64,000 nt of DNA, from NCBI GenBank assembly GCA_900112785.1, contig FONB01000016.1, positions 48,761 to 112,760 of the forward strand, written 5' to 3'. The notes beneath the pieces are model-generated. The model was not told the origin of the DNA and did no database searches. It saw only the letters and a program-made list of their open reading frames with translations. Below, piece by piece: positions 28,406 to 37,188 of the stretch (its first letter is position 1; each line of letters opens with the position of its first letter). The DNA is from Phytobacter palmae (GTDB taxonomy: Bacteria; Pseudomonadota; Gammaproteobacteria; Enterobacterales; Enterobacteriaceae). Position numbers and translations under genes: made by a program.

Positions 28406-29104
28406 TCAACGGAAATCCTTGAGTTTTTTCAATTGTCGGCCCAGACCGTCGAAATTATTCTCCCTCAGCCAGGCTTTAATCGGGATCTCTAAATCGTGCC
28501 ATTCACTGGCGATGATTGAGAACAGAGCGAGATCTTCCGAATGGCCTTTGGTCACTTTTTTGTCCCGCAACACCCCTTCTTTGCGAAAGCCGATGCGCTC
28601 AGCGGCTTTGATCGCGCCGTCATTAAAAATGTTTGTCCGCCATTCGCATCGACGGTAGTGGAGCGCGTCGATAAAATAAGACAACACTAAATAGATCGCT
28701 TCGGTGCTGATCCGTGTCTTTTTTAACGCTGGCGTCCAGTTGATATCCGTAAGCTCGAACGTGCCGTGTACAGGGTTAATCCTTGTGATGCAAAAAATAC
28801 CTTTTACGGTGCCGTCATTTTTATCAATAACCGACATGTGCATACCATTTTTGGCGGCGATAAGCGCGCGAAAATAGTTATAACATTCCTCTTTTGTGGC
28901 TGGGCGTTTTCCCGGTAAATAGGTCCAGTCCCGGTCATCGTCAATACTTTGCCATGCATGAAATAAATCTTCTGCATGATCGACGGACAGTGGCGTAACC
29001 ATACAGTAATTTCCGCTAAGGGAGAACTTTTCAGGGGTGCTTCTGGCCGTCCAGTCTTGCATTTCCTGCCCCAGACACTGGCCGTAGCTGTTTCTGTATT
29101 GCAT
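28406..29104 (-). CDS. RimJ/RimL-like GNAT acetyltransferase
   Basis: 232 residues of the GNAT_3 type: TPLSVDHAEDLFHAWQSIDD near the start, FELTDINWTPALKKTRISTEA in the middle, and the characteristic RTNIFNDGAIKAAERIGFRKEGVLRDK near the end. AAGGGGGGAG precedes ATG 29104. Similar proteins acetylate protein N-termini, tRNA-linked or small-molecule amines. A perfect 20-bp palindrome lies 88 bases upstream of its start and could be its operator. Confidence 0.82.
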   Translation of the reverse strand: MQYRNSYGQCLGQEMQDWTARSTPEKFSLSGNYCMVTPLSVDHAEDLFHAWQSIDDDRDWTYLPGKRPATKEECYNYFRALIAAKNGMHMSVIDKNDGTVKGIFCITRINPVHGTFELTDINWTPALKKTRISTEAIYLVLSYFIDALHYRRCEWRTNIFNDGAIKAAERIGFRKEGVLRDKKVTKGHSEDLALFSIIASEWHDLEIPIKAWLRENNFDGLGRQLKKLKDFR

Positions 29105-29464
29105 AATGCTCCCCCCTTAAATGAATGTAATTCTTACTGAATTAAAGGCCATTTCATCGTAATACTAATTATATCGGGAGTTTCTTACAGATAATACGAT
29201 CATGATCGTATTTCCCGGTGCTGGAATAATTTCACGACTCAGCAATTTATTATTATGTTCCGGTTCATTCACGCCATCCGGTATTTTTTTAACTATAAGA
29301 AAAACAACAGACAATAGAAATTTGGAGATTTGTACGGATAAATATTCTCCTTTAAATCGGTTTTATCACAATTAATGCGTCAGTGTAGTGCCTGTTAACA
29401 ATGTCGAAAGGGGAGATAAAAGTCTGATCTCAGCGGCTTTCACCGCCGGGATTGAAGAGAGGTA
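29105..29464. other. 360-base AT-rich intergenic stretch with a perfect palindrome
   Basis: No gene is supported. The palindrome AATACGATCATGATCGTATT occupies 29193-29212 and is flanked by CGGGA (29175-29179) and TCCCG (29213-29217). The remainder is AT-rich with several T and A tracts and probably carries the promoter of the GNAT gene. Confidence 0.6.
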
Positions 29465-29884
29465 TTACTGGCTGGTTAAATTCTGGCATTCCGCGGCGGC
29501 ATACTGTGCAGCGCTGAGCGGCACATTATCCAGCGCCTTTTTAATGGCAGAAGAGGAGGAGAACTGGCTTACTGCGTCCCTTTGCATGATTTCGAAACTT
29601 TTTTGAATATTCGCGGTGATATCGTCGCAATTTGCCCCCTGGTTGAGGCCGCCAATCACAACGTTATTGAGGCGTTCGGACATTTCGGCCCCCATTTTCT
29701 GGCCCATTTTGGCCGGGTCAGCTTTGCCTTCTTCCGGCATGGCGCCGGTAAGCAGCGCAGATTTATACAGCGCCTGGCCCAGGGTGACTTTCGCTGCCGC
29801 GACCGTCTCTTCGTTCGATGTTGATGCCAGCGCGGATGTTGACGCTGCAAGCAAAAATAAGGTGCTAATGACTGCCAGTCTCAT
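29465..29884 (-). CDS. Small secreted protein next to the Anbu cluster
   Basis: 139 residues with a Sec signal peptide (MRLAVISTLFLLAASTSALA, cleavage after ALA). The mature part is helical with two Cys (QGANCDDI and AAECQNL) that could form a disulfide. I do not recognise the family. It lies 36 bases downstream of the Anbu protease gene on the same strand and may be in its transcript. The ribosome site is weak. Because the other cluster products are cytosolic, the periplasmic location is odd and the link to Anbu is only positional. Confidence 0.65.
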   Translation of the reverse strand: MRLAVISTLFLLAASTSALASTSNEETVAAAKVTLGQALYKSALLTGAMPEEGKADPAKMGQKMGAEMSERLNNVVIGGLNQGANCDDITANIQKSFEIMQRDAVSQFSSSSAIKKALDNVPLSAAQYAAAECQNLTSQ

Positions 29885-29920
29885 TGAGGAGCTCTTTGTT
29901 TATTACAGGTATCACCCAAC

Positions 29921-30652
29921 TTAGCCCTGTGCCGGAAAAGGCGGCAACTGGCGGAATGTGTTGACCAGACCTTCCGACCAGGCTTTGCGGATACCGGTAA
30001 AATAGGGATCGTTTTCCGTGATGCGCCGCTGTTCGCTGGCATCATAGGTATTCGCGCGATAAATCATGACATCCAGCGGCATACCGACGGACAGATTACT
30101 GCGTAACGTCGAATCGATGGAGATCAAGGCGCAGCACATAGCGTGCTCCAGAGGGGTATCGACCGTCAACACCCTGTCGATAATCGGCTTGCCGTATTTG
30201 CTCTCGCCAATCTGAAAGTAGGGGGTGTCATTCGTCGCTTCAATGAAATTGCCTTCGGGATAGATATGAAACAGACGCGGGACCTCATTGCCAATCTGCC
30301 CGCCGAGCAGCATATTGCAGCCAAAAATAGTGCTGCTGTTTTGCTGCGCCGCGCTGTCGCGGTGAATCACTTCGCGCACCGTCTCCCCGACCAGCGTGGC
30401 GGCGTCATACATCGTCCCCATCTGCATCAGGTTTGGCGTATGCTGGCCTTGTATCCGTTCGTTAAGCAGGCTGACAATGCTCTGTGTTGTGGCCAGGTTC
30501 CCCGCAGACTGGATCACCAGCACCCGTTCCCCCTCCTTGCTGAATACATGGAGTTTTTTAAACGTTGCGATGTGATCGACTCCCGCATTGGTGCGGGAGT
30601 CGGAAGCAAAAACCAGCCCGTCGGAAAGACGCATGGCCACACAGTAAGTCAT
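29921..30652 (-). CDS. Anbu (ancestral beta subunit) proteasome-like protease
   Basis: 243 residues of the Ntn-hydrolase/proteasome-beta type. The start MTYCVAMRLSDGLVFASDSRTNAG gives Thr as the N-terminal nucleophile after Met removal; the conserved Asp in ASDSRT and Lys in FKKLHVF occupy expected catalytic positions. This is the Anbu/BPH lineage, distinct from HslV. Structural work on Anbu describes helical or ring assemblies with weak or no detected peptidase activity. It is last but one of five minus-strand genes with transglutaminase, alpha-E and ATP-grasp genes, the standard Anbu neighbourhood. Ribosome site AAAGGT. Confidence 0.88.
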   Translation of the reverse strand: MTYCVAMRLSDGLVFASDSRTNAGVDHIATFKKLHVFSKEGERVLVIQSAGNLATTQSIVSLLNERIQGQHTPNLMQMGTMYDAATLVGETVREVIHRDSAAQQNSSTIFGCNMLLGGQIGNEVPRLFHIYPEGNFIEATNDTPYFQIGESKYGKPIIDRVLTVDTPLEHAMCCALISIDSTLRSNLSVGMPLDVMIYRANTYDASEQRRITENDPYFTGIRKAWSEGLVNTFRQLPPFPAQG

Positions 30653-30670
30653 TAAAATACCTTTATTAAT

Positions 30671-31489
30671 TCATTGTTGCTGCTGTATCTGTTGTTGTCG
30701 CTCAAACAGGCTTACCTCAGCAGCGGAAAACATCTCTTCACAGCCGCCGCCAAAACGGCTACCCCGCACCGGGCAGGCATCCAGATAATCCATCCCGATC
30801 GCCAGGCGAAGATGCTGGTTCAGGTCGCGCGTATTATTAGTGATATCGAAATTCTGCCAGCGGCCATCAAGCCAGGCCTCTGCCCAGGCATGCATCGCCA
30901 CATGCTCGGTATCCTTGCTATAAACATAACCGCTCACGTAACGCGCCGGAATGCGCAGGCTACGGCAACAGGCCAAAAATACGTGGGTATGATCCTGGCA
31001 CACCCCTTTTCCTTTGGCAAAAGCGACGGCGGCAGTGTCATGTACCTGGGTGGCGCCAGGCGTATACGGCATTTTCAGGCGTAATTCCGCCATCAACTCT
31101 TCCAGGCTGCCAGGTGCATCTTCTTCCCGGTAATAACGCCGGGCAAATTCGCGAATCGGCGTGTCCGGGTCGGTTAACGGGGTCGTGCGCAGGAACACCA
31201 GCGGAGAGAGCGATTCGCTGGTCTCTTCCTCTTCTTCTGCATTATCGGCGATCTCAACCACACCTTGAGCATGAATGATTATCTCTTGATGAGGGTGATC
31301 CAGGGTTAAGACATGCATCAGATTACCGTACGCATCGGTTGTCGCTACCGCCGAGGCGGGCAGCAGCAGATTCCATTCCTTAATATACTGGCGGCCGGAG
31401 GTTTGCGGCGTCAGACGCAGATACTGCGTGCTGAATTTCACCTCTTCATCATAGTGATAATGCGTCAGGTGATTAATGGTAAGTTTCAT
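30671..31489 (-). CDS. Transglutaminase-like cysteine protease of the Anbu cluster
   Basis: 272 residues. The N-terminal ~90 residues are the bacterial transglutaminase-associated beta domain (LTINHLTHYHYDEEVKFSTQ); the catalytic triad is visible as Cys in AKGKGVCQDHTHVF, His in AMHAWAEAWL and Asp in NFDITNN. The C-terminus is Gln-rich (RQQQIQQQQ). It overlaps the alpha-E gene by four bases (ATGA) and is 18 bases upstream of Anbu, so the genes are co-translated. Likely an amide-bond hydrolase or transferase working with the ATP-grasp ligase. Confidence 0.88.
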   Translation of the reverse strand: MKLTINHLTHYHYDEEVKFSTQYLRLTPQTSGRQYIKEWNLLLPASAVATTDAYGNLMHVLTLDHPHQEIIIHAQGVVEIADNAEEEEETSESLSPLVFLRTTPLTDPDTPIREFARRYYREEDAPGSLEELMAELRLKMPYTPGATQVHDTAAVAFAKGKGVCQDHTHVFLACCRSLRIPARYVSGYVYSKDTEHVAMHAWAEAWLDGRWQNFDITNNTRDLNQHLRLAIGMDYLDACPVRGSRFGGGCEEMFSAAEVSLFERQQQIQQQQ

Positions 31490-32415
31490 AACGCCTCCAG
31501 ATAGGTCTGGCGGATACTATCGGCCAGTTCGTTGATTTTGGTGAGAAAACGGTTTAACCACTCCTGAAGGTCGTCGGCCAGGGCATCATCAAGCGAGCCG
31601 AAACGCAGCTCCACATGCAACTGGTGGGCAAGACGCAACGGAACGCGTGCACGCTCGCTGCCAATCATCTCCAGCTGCTGTACCAGGTCGCCGACGCAGG
31701 CATGCAGCGAGCGCGGCACGTCATTGCGAAACACCAGTAATTCGGTGACGGTTTCCCGGCTGATCGGCTGGCGATAAATGCTGTGGTAGGCCTCGCGGGC
31801 GCTCACCGCACGCAACAGTGTGTCGAGGCGGTAATATTCGCGTACCGGATCCGGATCGTTACTGAGTTGCTGATCTTTTAACGCCAGCAACTGCGCGGTG
31901 GCAAACGCGCGTTCAATCAGCGTGCCGATACGGATAAAGCATTGGGCGTCGTTACGCAGCAGTGTGCCGAACATGGCGCCACGGAACAGATGCGCGCGCT
32001 CTTTCACCCAGTCGAAAAAGGCGTCGATACCAATCTTATCCATCCCCGTCTGGCGCAGATTGCGGATATCGATACGGGTGGTATTGATGCACTCCCACAC
32101 CTCGGATGAGAGACTACCGCGAACGGCATGGGCGTTATTCCAGGCCATTTCAATACAACTATAGATACTGCTCGGGTTCTGCCCATCAAGGGCAAAGAAA
32201 TTCAGCAGGTTATTCATACTGAACCGGGCATAACGCTCCTGAAACAGTTCATGCCCGAATGTCAGATTAAGCGGCAGGGCTAAATCATGTTGTTGCTGGC
32301 TGTGGCGCGGCATCATTGATAATTTGTAGGTCACATCAAGGACGCGGGCAAAGCTCTCTGCCCGTTCCAGGTAACGGGCCATCCAGTACAGTTCGCTGGC
32401 GGTGCGGCTTAACAT
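31486..32415 (-). CDS. Alpha-E domain protein (DUF403)
   Basis: 309 residues, almost wholly helical, starting MLSRTASELYWMARYLERAE, the family's signature. Alpha-E proteins are encoded with circularly permuted ATP-grasp ligases and transglutaminases and have been proposed to act in peptide synthesis or modification; no activity is established. It overlaps the ATP-grasp gene by one base and the transglutaminase gene by four. Confidence 0.87.
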   Translation of the reverse strand: MLSRTASELYWMARYLERAESFARVLDVTYKLSMMPRHSQQQHDLALPLNLTFGHELFQERYARFSMNNLLNFFALDGQNPSSIYSCIEMAWNNAHAVRGSLSSEVWECINTTRIDIRNLRQTGMDKIGIDAFFDWVKERAHLFRGAMFGTLLRNDAQCFIRIGTLIERAFATAQLLALKDQQLSNDPDPVREYYRLDTLLRAVSAREAYHSIYRQPISRETVTELLVFRNDVPRSLHACVGDLVQQLEMIGSERARVPLRLAHQLHVELRFGSLDDALADDLQEWLNRFLTKINELADSIRQTYLEAL

Positions 32416-33848
32416 TATTCATCCTCCTCCATTACCCAGGTGTCTTTTGTGCCACCCCCTTGCGAGGAGTTCACCACCAGCGATCCTTCGGTCAGCGCCA
32501 CGCGGGTCAGCCCGCCTGGCACCAGCCTTATCTCTTCGCCGTAGAGCGCAAACGGGCGCAGGTCAATGTGGCGCGGGGCCAGCCCTTCCTCGACAAAAGT
32601 CGGGCAGGTGGAGAGCGCCAGGGTGTTTTGCGCAATGTAATTACCGGGGTTTGCCAGCAGGCGCTGACGGAAGGCATCAATTTGCGCCCGGGTCGAGCGG
32701 GGACCGACCAGCATGCCGTAGCCGCCCGCGCCGTGGACCTCTTTCACCACCATCTCATCCAGATGGGCCAGTACGTAACTCAAATCTTCGGCTTTACGGC
32801 ACTGCCAGGTGGGAATATTGCCGAGGATAGGCTCCTCAGAAAGATAAAAACGGATCATATCCGGCACGTACGGGTAGATGGATTTGTCATCTGCCACGCC
32901 GGTGCCAATCGCATTGGCCAGCACCACGCCACCTGAACGATAGACCGACAACAGCCCCGGTACACCCAGCATAGAGTCTGAACGAAACGCCAGCGGGTCG
33001 AGGAAGGCATCGTCAATACGGCGATAGATAACATCGACCCGGCACGGGCCTTCGGTGGTGCGCATATAGACACTGCCCTCTTTGACGAACAGGTCGGCGC
33101 TTTCTACCAGCTCCACCCCCATCTGCTGAGCAAGAAAACTGTGTTCAAAATAGGCGCTGTTAAAGCGTCCGGGCGTCAGCACTACCACACAGGGGTCATC
33201 AACATAAGTGCTTTCACGCAGGGTTTGTAGCAGGTAACTGGGGTAGCGCTCGACCGGTGCGATATGCGAACTGGCGAACAGATCCGGGTAGAGGCGCATC
33301 ATCATCTTGCGGTTTTCCAGCATATAAGAGACGCCGGATGGGGTGCGCAGATTATCTTCCAGCACATAGTATCCGCCGTCACTGTCGCGGACCATATCGA
33401 TGCCGGTGATATGGGCATAGATATTATTATGCAGATCGACGCCCTGCATACAGGGTTGATATTGTTCGTTGGCGAGCACTTGCTCACGGGGGACAATACC
33501 GGCATTGAGAATATGCTGGTGGTGGTAGATATCGTATAAGAAGGCGTTGAGCGCTTTTACCCGCTGGCGTATGCCTGCGTCAAGCATCCGCCATTCGTGG
33601 GCCGGAATGATGCGCGGCACGCTGTCGAATGGAATTAAACGTTCTGTTCCTCCCTCTTCACCGTAAACATTAAACGTAATGCCGACGCGGTGAAACAGCA
33701 GTTCTGCCTGCTCTTTCTTCTGGTGAATGGCATGCTGGTCAGTCTGCTGTAACCAGTGCCACCAGGCGTCATAATGCTGGCGTTGCCGACCTTCTGCGGT
33801 GAGCATTTCATCGTAGTAAGGCGCGCTCGGAAGCGTCATTTTTATCAT
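32415..33848 (-). CDS. Circularly permuted ATP-grasp ligase (DUF404/DUF407)
   Basis: About 477 residues from the ATG at 33848, chosen because AGGG lies six bases upstream; the frame continues to 33914 but without family similarity. Landmarks: DGGYYVLEDNLRTPSGVSYM (ATP-grasp catalytic core), VDVIYRRIDDAFLDPLAF, VVKEVHGAGGYGMLVGP, and the C-terminal VNSSQGGGTKDTWV. The family is thought to join amino acids or peptides using ATP. It is the first gene of the Anbu operon, transcribed divergently from ygbA. Confidence 0.87.
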   Translation of the reverse strand: MIKMTLPSAPYYDEMLTAEGRQRQHYDAWWHWLQQTDQHAIHQKKEQAELLFHRVGITFNVYGEEGGTERLIPFDSVPRIIPAHEWRMLDAGIRQRVKALNAFLYDIYHHQHILNAGIVPREQVLANEQYQPCMQGVDLHNNIYAHITGIDMVRDSDGGYYVLEDNLRTPSGVSYMLENRKMMMRLYPDLFASSHIAPVERYPSYLLQTLRESTYVDDPCVVVLTPGRFNSAYFEHSFLAQQMGVELVESADLFVKEGSVYMRTTEGPCRVDVIYRRIDDAFLDPLAFRSDSMLGVPGLLSVYRSGGVVLANAIGTGVADDKSIYPYVPDMIRFYLSEEPILGNIPTWQCRKAEDLSYVLAHLDEMVVKEVHGAGGYGMLVGPRSTRAQIDAFRQRLLANPGNYIAQNTLALSTCPTFVEEGLAPRHIDLRPFALYGEEIRLVPGGLTRVALTEGSLVVNSSQGGGTKDTWVMEEDE

Positions 33849-34121
33849 TGTCATCCCCTGCATTCCGCTTGATGAAGATAAAGGTAAAATGCAGAAAACA
33901 TGCCAGCGCACCAAAAGTGCGGCTTATCACGCAATAGCGAGGCGAGGTGCACCTTTATGAGGAGCGGCAGGCGTAAAAACGCACCACGATGACGTTCAGG
34001 CGGCAGAAAAAGAGGGAAGTTGGTGCAAGTGTAAAGATGGCTGCACCAGCCGGAAAAGCGGTAATAGCTGTTCGCCTGTCCCTTTTAAAAGGGTAAACTA
34101 AATACGTCTTTAAAGGGGGCC

Positions 34122-34469
34122 ATGATGACGGGAAAACGCATTAGCCGTGAAAAACTGACCATTCGCCATATGATTGCGCTTTACCGGCAGCACTGTCCGC
34201 AGGCTGTGGCGGATGAAGCGCACTATCAGGCGTTGAATGATTTCGCGGATAAGCGGCTGGATAAATGTATATTTGGTGAAGAAAAACCAGCCTGTAAACA
34301 ATGCCCTGTGCACTGCTACCCGCCTGCCAGACGTGAAGAGATGAAACAGATTATGCGTTGGGCAGGGCCGAGGATGCTGTGGCGACACCCTGTTTTGACC
34401 CTCCGCCATCTGATGGATGACAAACGTCCTGTTCCCGAACTGCCGGAAAAATACCGCCCTAAAAAATAA
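34122..34469 (+). CDS. ygbA: Nitrous oxide-stimulated promoter family protein YgbA
   Basis: 115 residues matching E. coli YgbA: KRISREKLTIRHMIALYRQHC, and a conserved C-x2-C type motif (CKQCPVHCYPPARREEMKQI), so probably metal or Fe-S binding. In E. coli ygbA is regulated by nitric oxide through NsrR and lies beside fhlA. Here it keeps its orientation but fhlA is not next to it. AAAGGGGGCC precedes the ATG pair at 34122/34125. Function in nitrosative stress is inferred from regulation in E. coli. Confidence 0.9.
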   Translation: MMTGKRISREKLTIRHMIALYRQHCPQAVADEAHYQALNDFADKRLDKCIFGEEKPACKQCPVHCYPPARREEMKQIMRWAGPRMLWRHPVLTLRHLMDDKRPVPELPEKYRPKK

Positions 34470-34491
34470 CGCCGTGGCGGGCACGGCGTTA
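34467..34491 (-). terminator. Rho-independent terminator after the Mop gene
   Basis: TAACGCCGTG (34467-34476) - GCGGG - CACGGCGTTA (34482-34491), perfect 10-bp arms; read on the minus strand it is followed by TTTTTT. It overlaps the ygbA stop codon, so the hairpin is shared by both convergent genes. Confidence 0.8.
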
Positions 34492-34498
34492 CGTATTC

Positions 34499-34927
34499 TC
34501 AGGCCCGGGTGGCAATAAGAATGGATGATGCTTTAATCAGAGCAATGACGCGTTTCCCCGGTGCAAGTTGTAGCGCTTCGCAGCTTTCGTTGGTCACCAC
34601 CGCCACTATTTCAAAACCGGCGTCAGTGGCGACATGTACGGTCGCGTTTATGGCCCCTTCGGTCACGACGCTTACCGCACCGGCAAACTGATTGCGCGCA
34701 GAGAATTTCAGCCCGCACTCTTCGGTTGCAAGCGTAACCCACGGCGCTTTGATCAGCGCGATAGCTTCTGTACCTGGGGTCAATCCCAGTGCTTCCTTAC
34801 TGCTGGATGTGACGATAGCGACAAGCTTCGCGCCGCCGGCGAGGGTTAATTCCACTTCATCGTTAACGGCACCGTGCGCAGTTGCGCTGACTTTACCGAC
34901 GAGTTGGTTACGAGCTGAAACGGCCAT
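34499..34927 (-). CDS. Tandem Mop-domain molybdate-binding protein (molbindin)
   Basis: 142 residues made of two Mop/TOBE repeats, residues ~4-68 (SARNQLVGKVS ... VALIKAPWVTLAT) and ~73-140 (SARNQFAGAVS ... VIALIKASSILIATRA). Such di-Mop proteins bind molybdate (or tungstate) in the cytosol as stores. The gene lies between hypE and ygbA, exactly where fhlA lies in E. coli, and beside a molybdoenzyme locus (fdhF ~9 kb away). AGGAGG precedes the ATG. A large inverted repeat sits 54 bases upstream. Confidence 0.88.
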   Translation of the reverse strand: MAVSARNQLVGKVSATAHGAVNDEVELTLAGGAKLVAIVTSSSKEALGLTPGTEAIALIKAPWVTLATEECGLKFSARNQFAGAVSVVTEGAINATVHVATDAGFEIVAVVTNESCEALQLAPGKRVIALIKASSILIATRA

Positions 34928-34980
34928 GTTGCCTCCTGGGTGATGAGAAAGAGTCAGTTATCTCAGGTCATTGACTGTTG

Positions 34981-35013
34981 ATCTATACCCATTTTCTTAT
35001 CATGGGTATAGAT
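34981..35013. promoter_or_regulatory. Perfect 12-bp inverted repeat upstream of the Mop gene
   Basis: ATCTATACCCAT (34981-34992), 9-base spacer, ATGGGTATAGAT (35002-35013). There is no T-run on the hypE-mop strand, so it is not an ordinary terminator. The outer ATC-TATA / TATA-GAT halves recall the ModE box ends, but the inner part differs. It may be an operator for molybdate control or an mRNA hairpin between hypE and mop. Confidence 0.5.
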
Positions 35014-35059
35014 GTGCAGACCAATGCTGGCAACATGGCGTTTTCACGCAGACAAAACG

Positions 35060-36070
35060 TCAGCAAATCCGGGGCAGGGGCTCGGCGTGAGGTAAGTCGA
35101 GAATGCGTTTCACGCCATATAAGCCTGCCAGTCGCACCCCTTTACGCTCTACCACTTCACCGATGATCGCGGCATCCTGGCCCAGCGGGTGAGCGCGTAA
35201 CTGAGCAAGCACCCGCTCGGCCGACTGGCGCTGTACGGCAATTACCAGTTTGCTTTCATTGGCGAAATTCAGCGCTTCCAGCCCCAGGAGCTCGCACACG
35301 CCGCGCACGGCGGTTTTCACCGGCAGGTCACGTTCGTTAAGTTCGATACCATAACCGCAGGCGGCGGCGAATTCATGCACCACGGCATTGACGCCGCCGC
35401 GCGTTGCATCACGTAACGCTTTCACGCCAGGAATATCACGCAACTGCTGAATCAACGGGGTTAACACCGCGCAGTCGCTGGTCAGTTCTCCGTCCAGCCC
35501 CAGTTGTTCGCGCAAATTGAGGATGGTCGCTCCGTGATCGCCAAGCGTGCCGCTGACCAGCAGCACGTCCCCGGCTTCAAGGGTGCTGGCGCCCCAGCGA
35601 ATATTGGCTGGAATGGCGCCAATACCTGCCGTATTGATAAACAGCTTATCTGCCGCCCCGCGCTGTACCACCTTGGTATCACCGGTAACAATGGCGATAT
35701 CCGCACGGCGGGCCGTTTCCGCCATGCTGGTGACCACGGCTTTCAGGGTCTCCATCGGCAGACCTTCTTCGAGAATAAAACCGCAGGAGAGATAGCGGGG
35801 AATAGCGCCGCTTACCGCAACATCGTTCGCCGTGCCGCAAACAGAGAGTTTGCCGATATCGCCTCCCGGGAAGAACAGCGGGTCGATAACGTAGCTGTCA
35901 GTGGAAAAGGCCAGTCGATCACCGCTGGCGGCGAGGGTCGCAAGATCGAGACGTGCCTGATCTTCCTGTTCACTGAGCCACGGATTAGCGAAGGCGTCGA
36001 TAAAAAGCTGGCTGATGAGCTGTTGCATCGCCTGACCGCCGCTGCCGTGCGCCAGTTGGACTTCATTCAT
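35060..36070 (-). CDS. hypE: Hydrogenase maturation protein HypE
   Basis: 336 residues from ATG 36070, which overlaps the hypD stop as ATGA. HypE dehydrates the thiocarboxamide on its C-terminal Cys to thiocyanate, giving the CN ligands of NiFe hydrogenases; the required C-terminal PRIC is intact. The PurM-like ATPase region is seen in LAHGSGGQAMQQLI, STDSYVIDPLFFPGGDIGKL and VSGTLGDHGATIL. Colinear with E. coli HypE. It is the last hyp gene here; in E. coli fhlA follows, but here a Mop gene does. Confidence 0.97.
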   Translation of the reverse strand: MNEVQLAHGSGGQAMQQLISQLFIDAFANPWLSEQEDQARLDLATLAASGDRLAFSTDSYVIDPLFFPGGDIGKLSVCGTANDVAVSGAIPRYLSCGFILEEGLPMETLKAVVTSMAETARRADIAIVTGDTKVVQRGAADKLFINTAGIGAIPANIRWGASTLEAGDVLLVSGTLGDHGATILNLREQLGLDGELTSDCAVLTPLIQQLRDIPGVKALRDATRGGVNAVVHEFAAACGYGIELNERDLPVKTAVRGVCELLGLEALNFANESKLVIAVQRQSAERVLAQLRAHPLGQDAAIIGEVVERKGVRLAGLYGVKRILDLPHAEPLPRIC

Positions 36071-37188
36071 ACTTCGCACTCCTGAGCACGATATTGATAC
36101 CAGGCGGCGCAGGCGCCCTCAGAGGAGACCATCAGTGCGCCAAACGCGGTTTGTGGATTGCAGGTATTGCCAAATAGCGGACACTGATGGGGTTTACATT
36201 TGCCGGTCAGTACCTCGCCGCAGCGTGCGCGCGGGTCGTCACAGGCTTGTTGGGGGACAGGGTTAAAATGGGCTTCGGCATCAAAGCGCTGGTAGGGCGC
36301 GGTTAAGCGCACACCGGAATCGCCAATTATCCCCAGCCCGCGCCACTCGCTGTCGCCCTGCACCGCAAACACCTCGCTAATGGCCTGCTGCGCCAGACGA
36401 TTGCCTTCGTCCGGCACCACGCGACGGTACTGGTTTTCTACCTGATGACGGGCGCTGATTTTCTGCTCCACCAGCATTAATACGCCTTGCAGCAGATCCA
36501 GGGGTTCAAACCCAGCGACCACCAGCGGTCGCTGGAATTCCCCGGCGATAAAACCATAGGCATCGGTGCCGATTACCATGCTGACATGGCCGGGCGCAAG
36601 AAACGCGTCGATACCGTTATCCGGCTCTTCCAGCAGGCTGCGCAGGGTCGGAATGATGGTGATGTGCTGGCAAAAAAAGAAAAAGTTACTCACATCCTGC
36701 AATTTTGCCTGTTGCAGTGTGATGGCGGTAGCGGGCATCGTAGTTTCAAAGCCAAGGCCAAAAAAGACCACTTTGCGCTGTGGATTCTGCTTCGCCAGGC
36801 TCAGCGCATCCAGCGGGGAATAGACGATACGCACATCCGCCCCACGCGCTTTCGCCTGTAACAGAGAACCGTTTTTTCCTGGTACACGCATCGCATCACC
36901 GAAGGTGCAGAAGATCACCTCAGGATGGCTGGAGATCTCCACGCACGTATCAATGCGTCCCATCGGCAGGACACACACCGGGCAGCCCGGCCCGTGGATA
37001 AACTCGATATTATCCGGCAATAACTGGTCGAGACCGAACTTAAAGATGGCATGGGTATGGCCGCCACAAACCTCCATTACGCGTAGAGGGCGCTGCGCGG
37101 TATATGTGAGCAGTGCGGCACGCTCACTCAGATGTGCAATAAGCTGCATAACCTGCTCCGGCGCGCGGTATTCATCCACAAAACGCAT
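36067..37188 (-). CDS. hypD: Hydrogenase maturation protein HypD
   Basis: 373 residues, same length as E. coli HypD. Conserved motifs: CGGHTHAIFKFG with the catalytic Cys, GPGCPVCVLPMGRID, and the C-terminal Fe-S cysteines (CDDPRARCGEVLTGKCKPHQC, CPLFGNTCNP). HypD carries the 4Fe-4S cluster and with HypC holds the Fe(CN)2CO unit during cofactor assembly. Starts within the hypC stop (TAATG) and overlaps hypE by four bases. Confidence 0.97.
   Translation of the reverse strand: MRFVDEYRAPEQVMQLIAHLSERAALLTYTAQRPLRVMEVCGGHTHAIFKFGLDQLLPDNIEFIHGPGCPVCVLPMGRIDTCVEISSHPEVIFCTFGDAMRVPGKNGSLLQAKARGADVRIVYSPLDALSLAKQNPQRKVVFFGLGFETTMPATAITLQQAKLQDVSNFFFFCQHITIIPTLRSLLEEPDNGIDAFLAPGHVSMVIGTDAYGFIAGEFQRPLVVAGFEPLDLLQGVLMLVEQKISARHQVENQYRRVVPDEGNRLAQQAISEVFAVQGDSEWRGLGIIGDSGVRLTAPYQRFDAEAHFNPVPQQACDDPRARCGEVLTGKCKPHQCPLFGNTCNPQTAFGALMVSSEGACAAWYQYRAQECEV

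Noticed and set aside
34030..34121. NsrR site before ygbA
   Set aside because: In E. coli ygbA is NsrR controlled, but I could not find a convincing inverted AANATGCATTT-type motif here.
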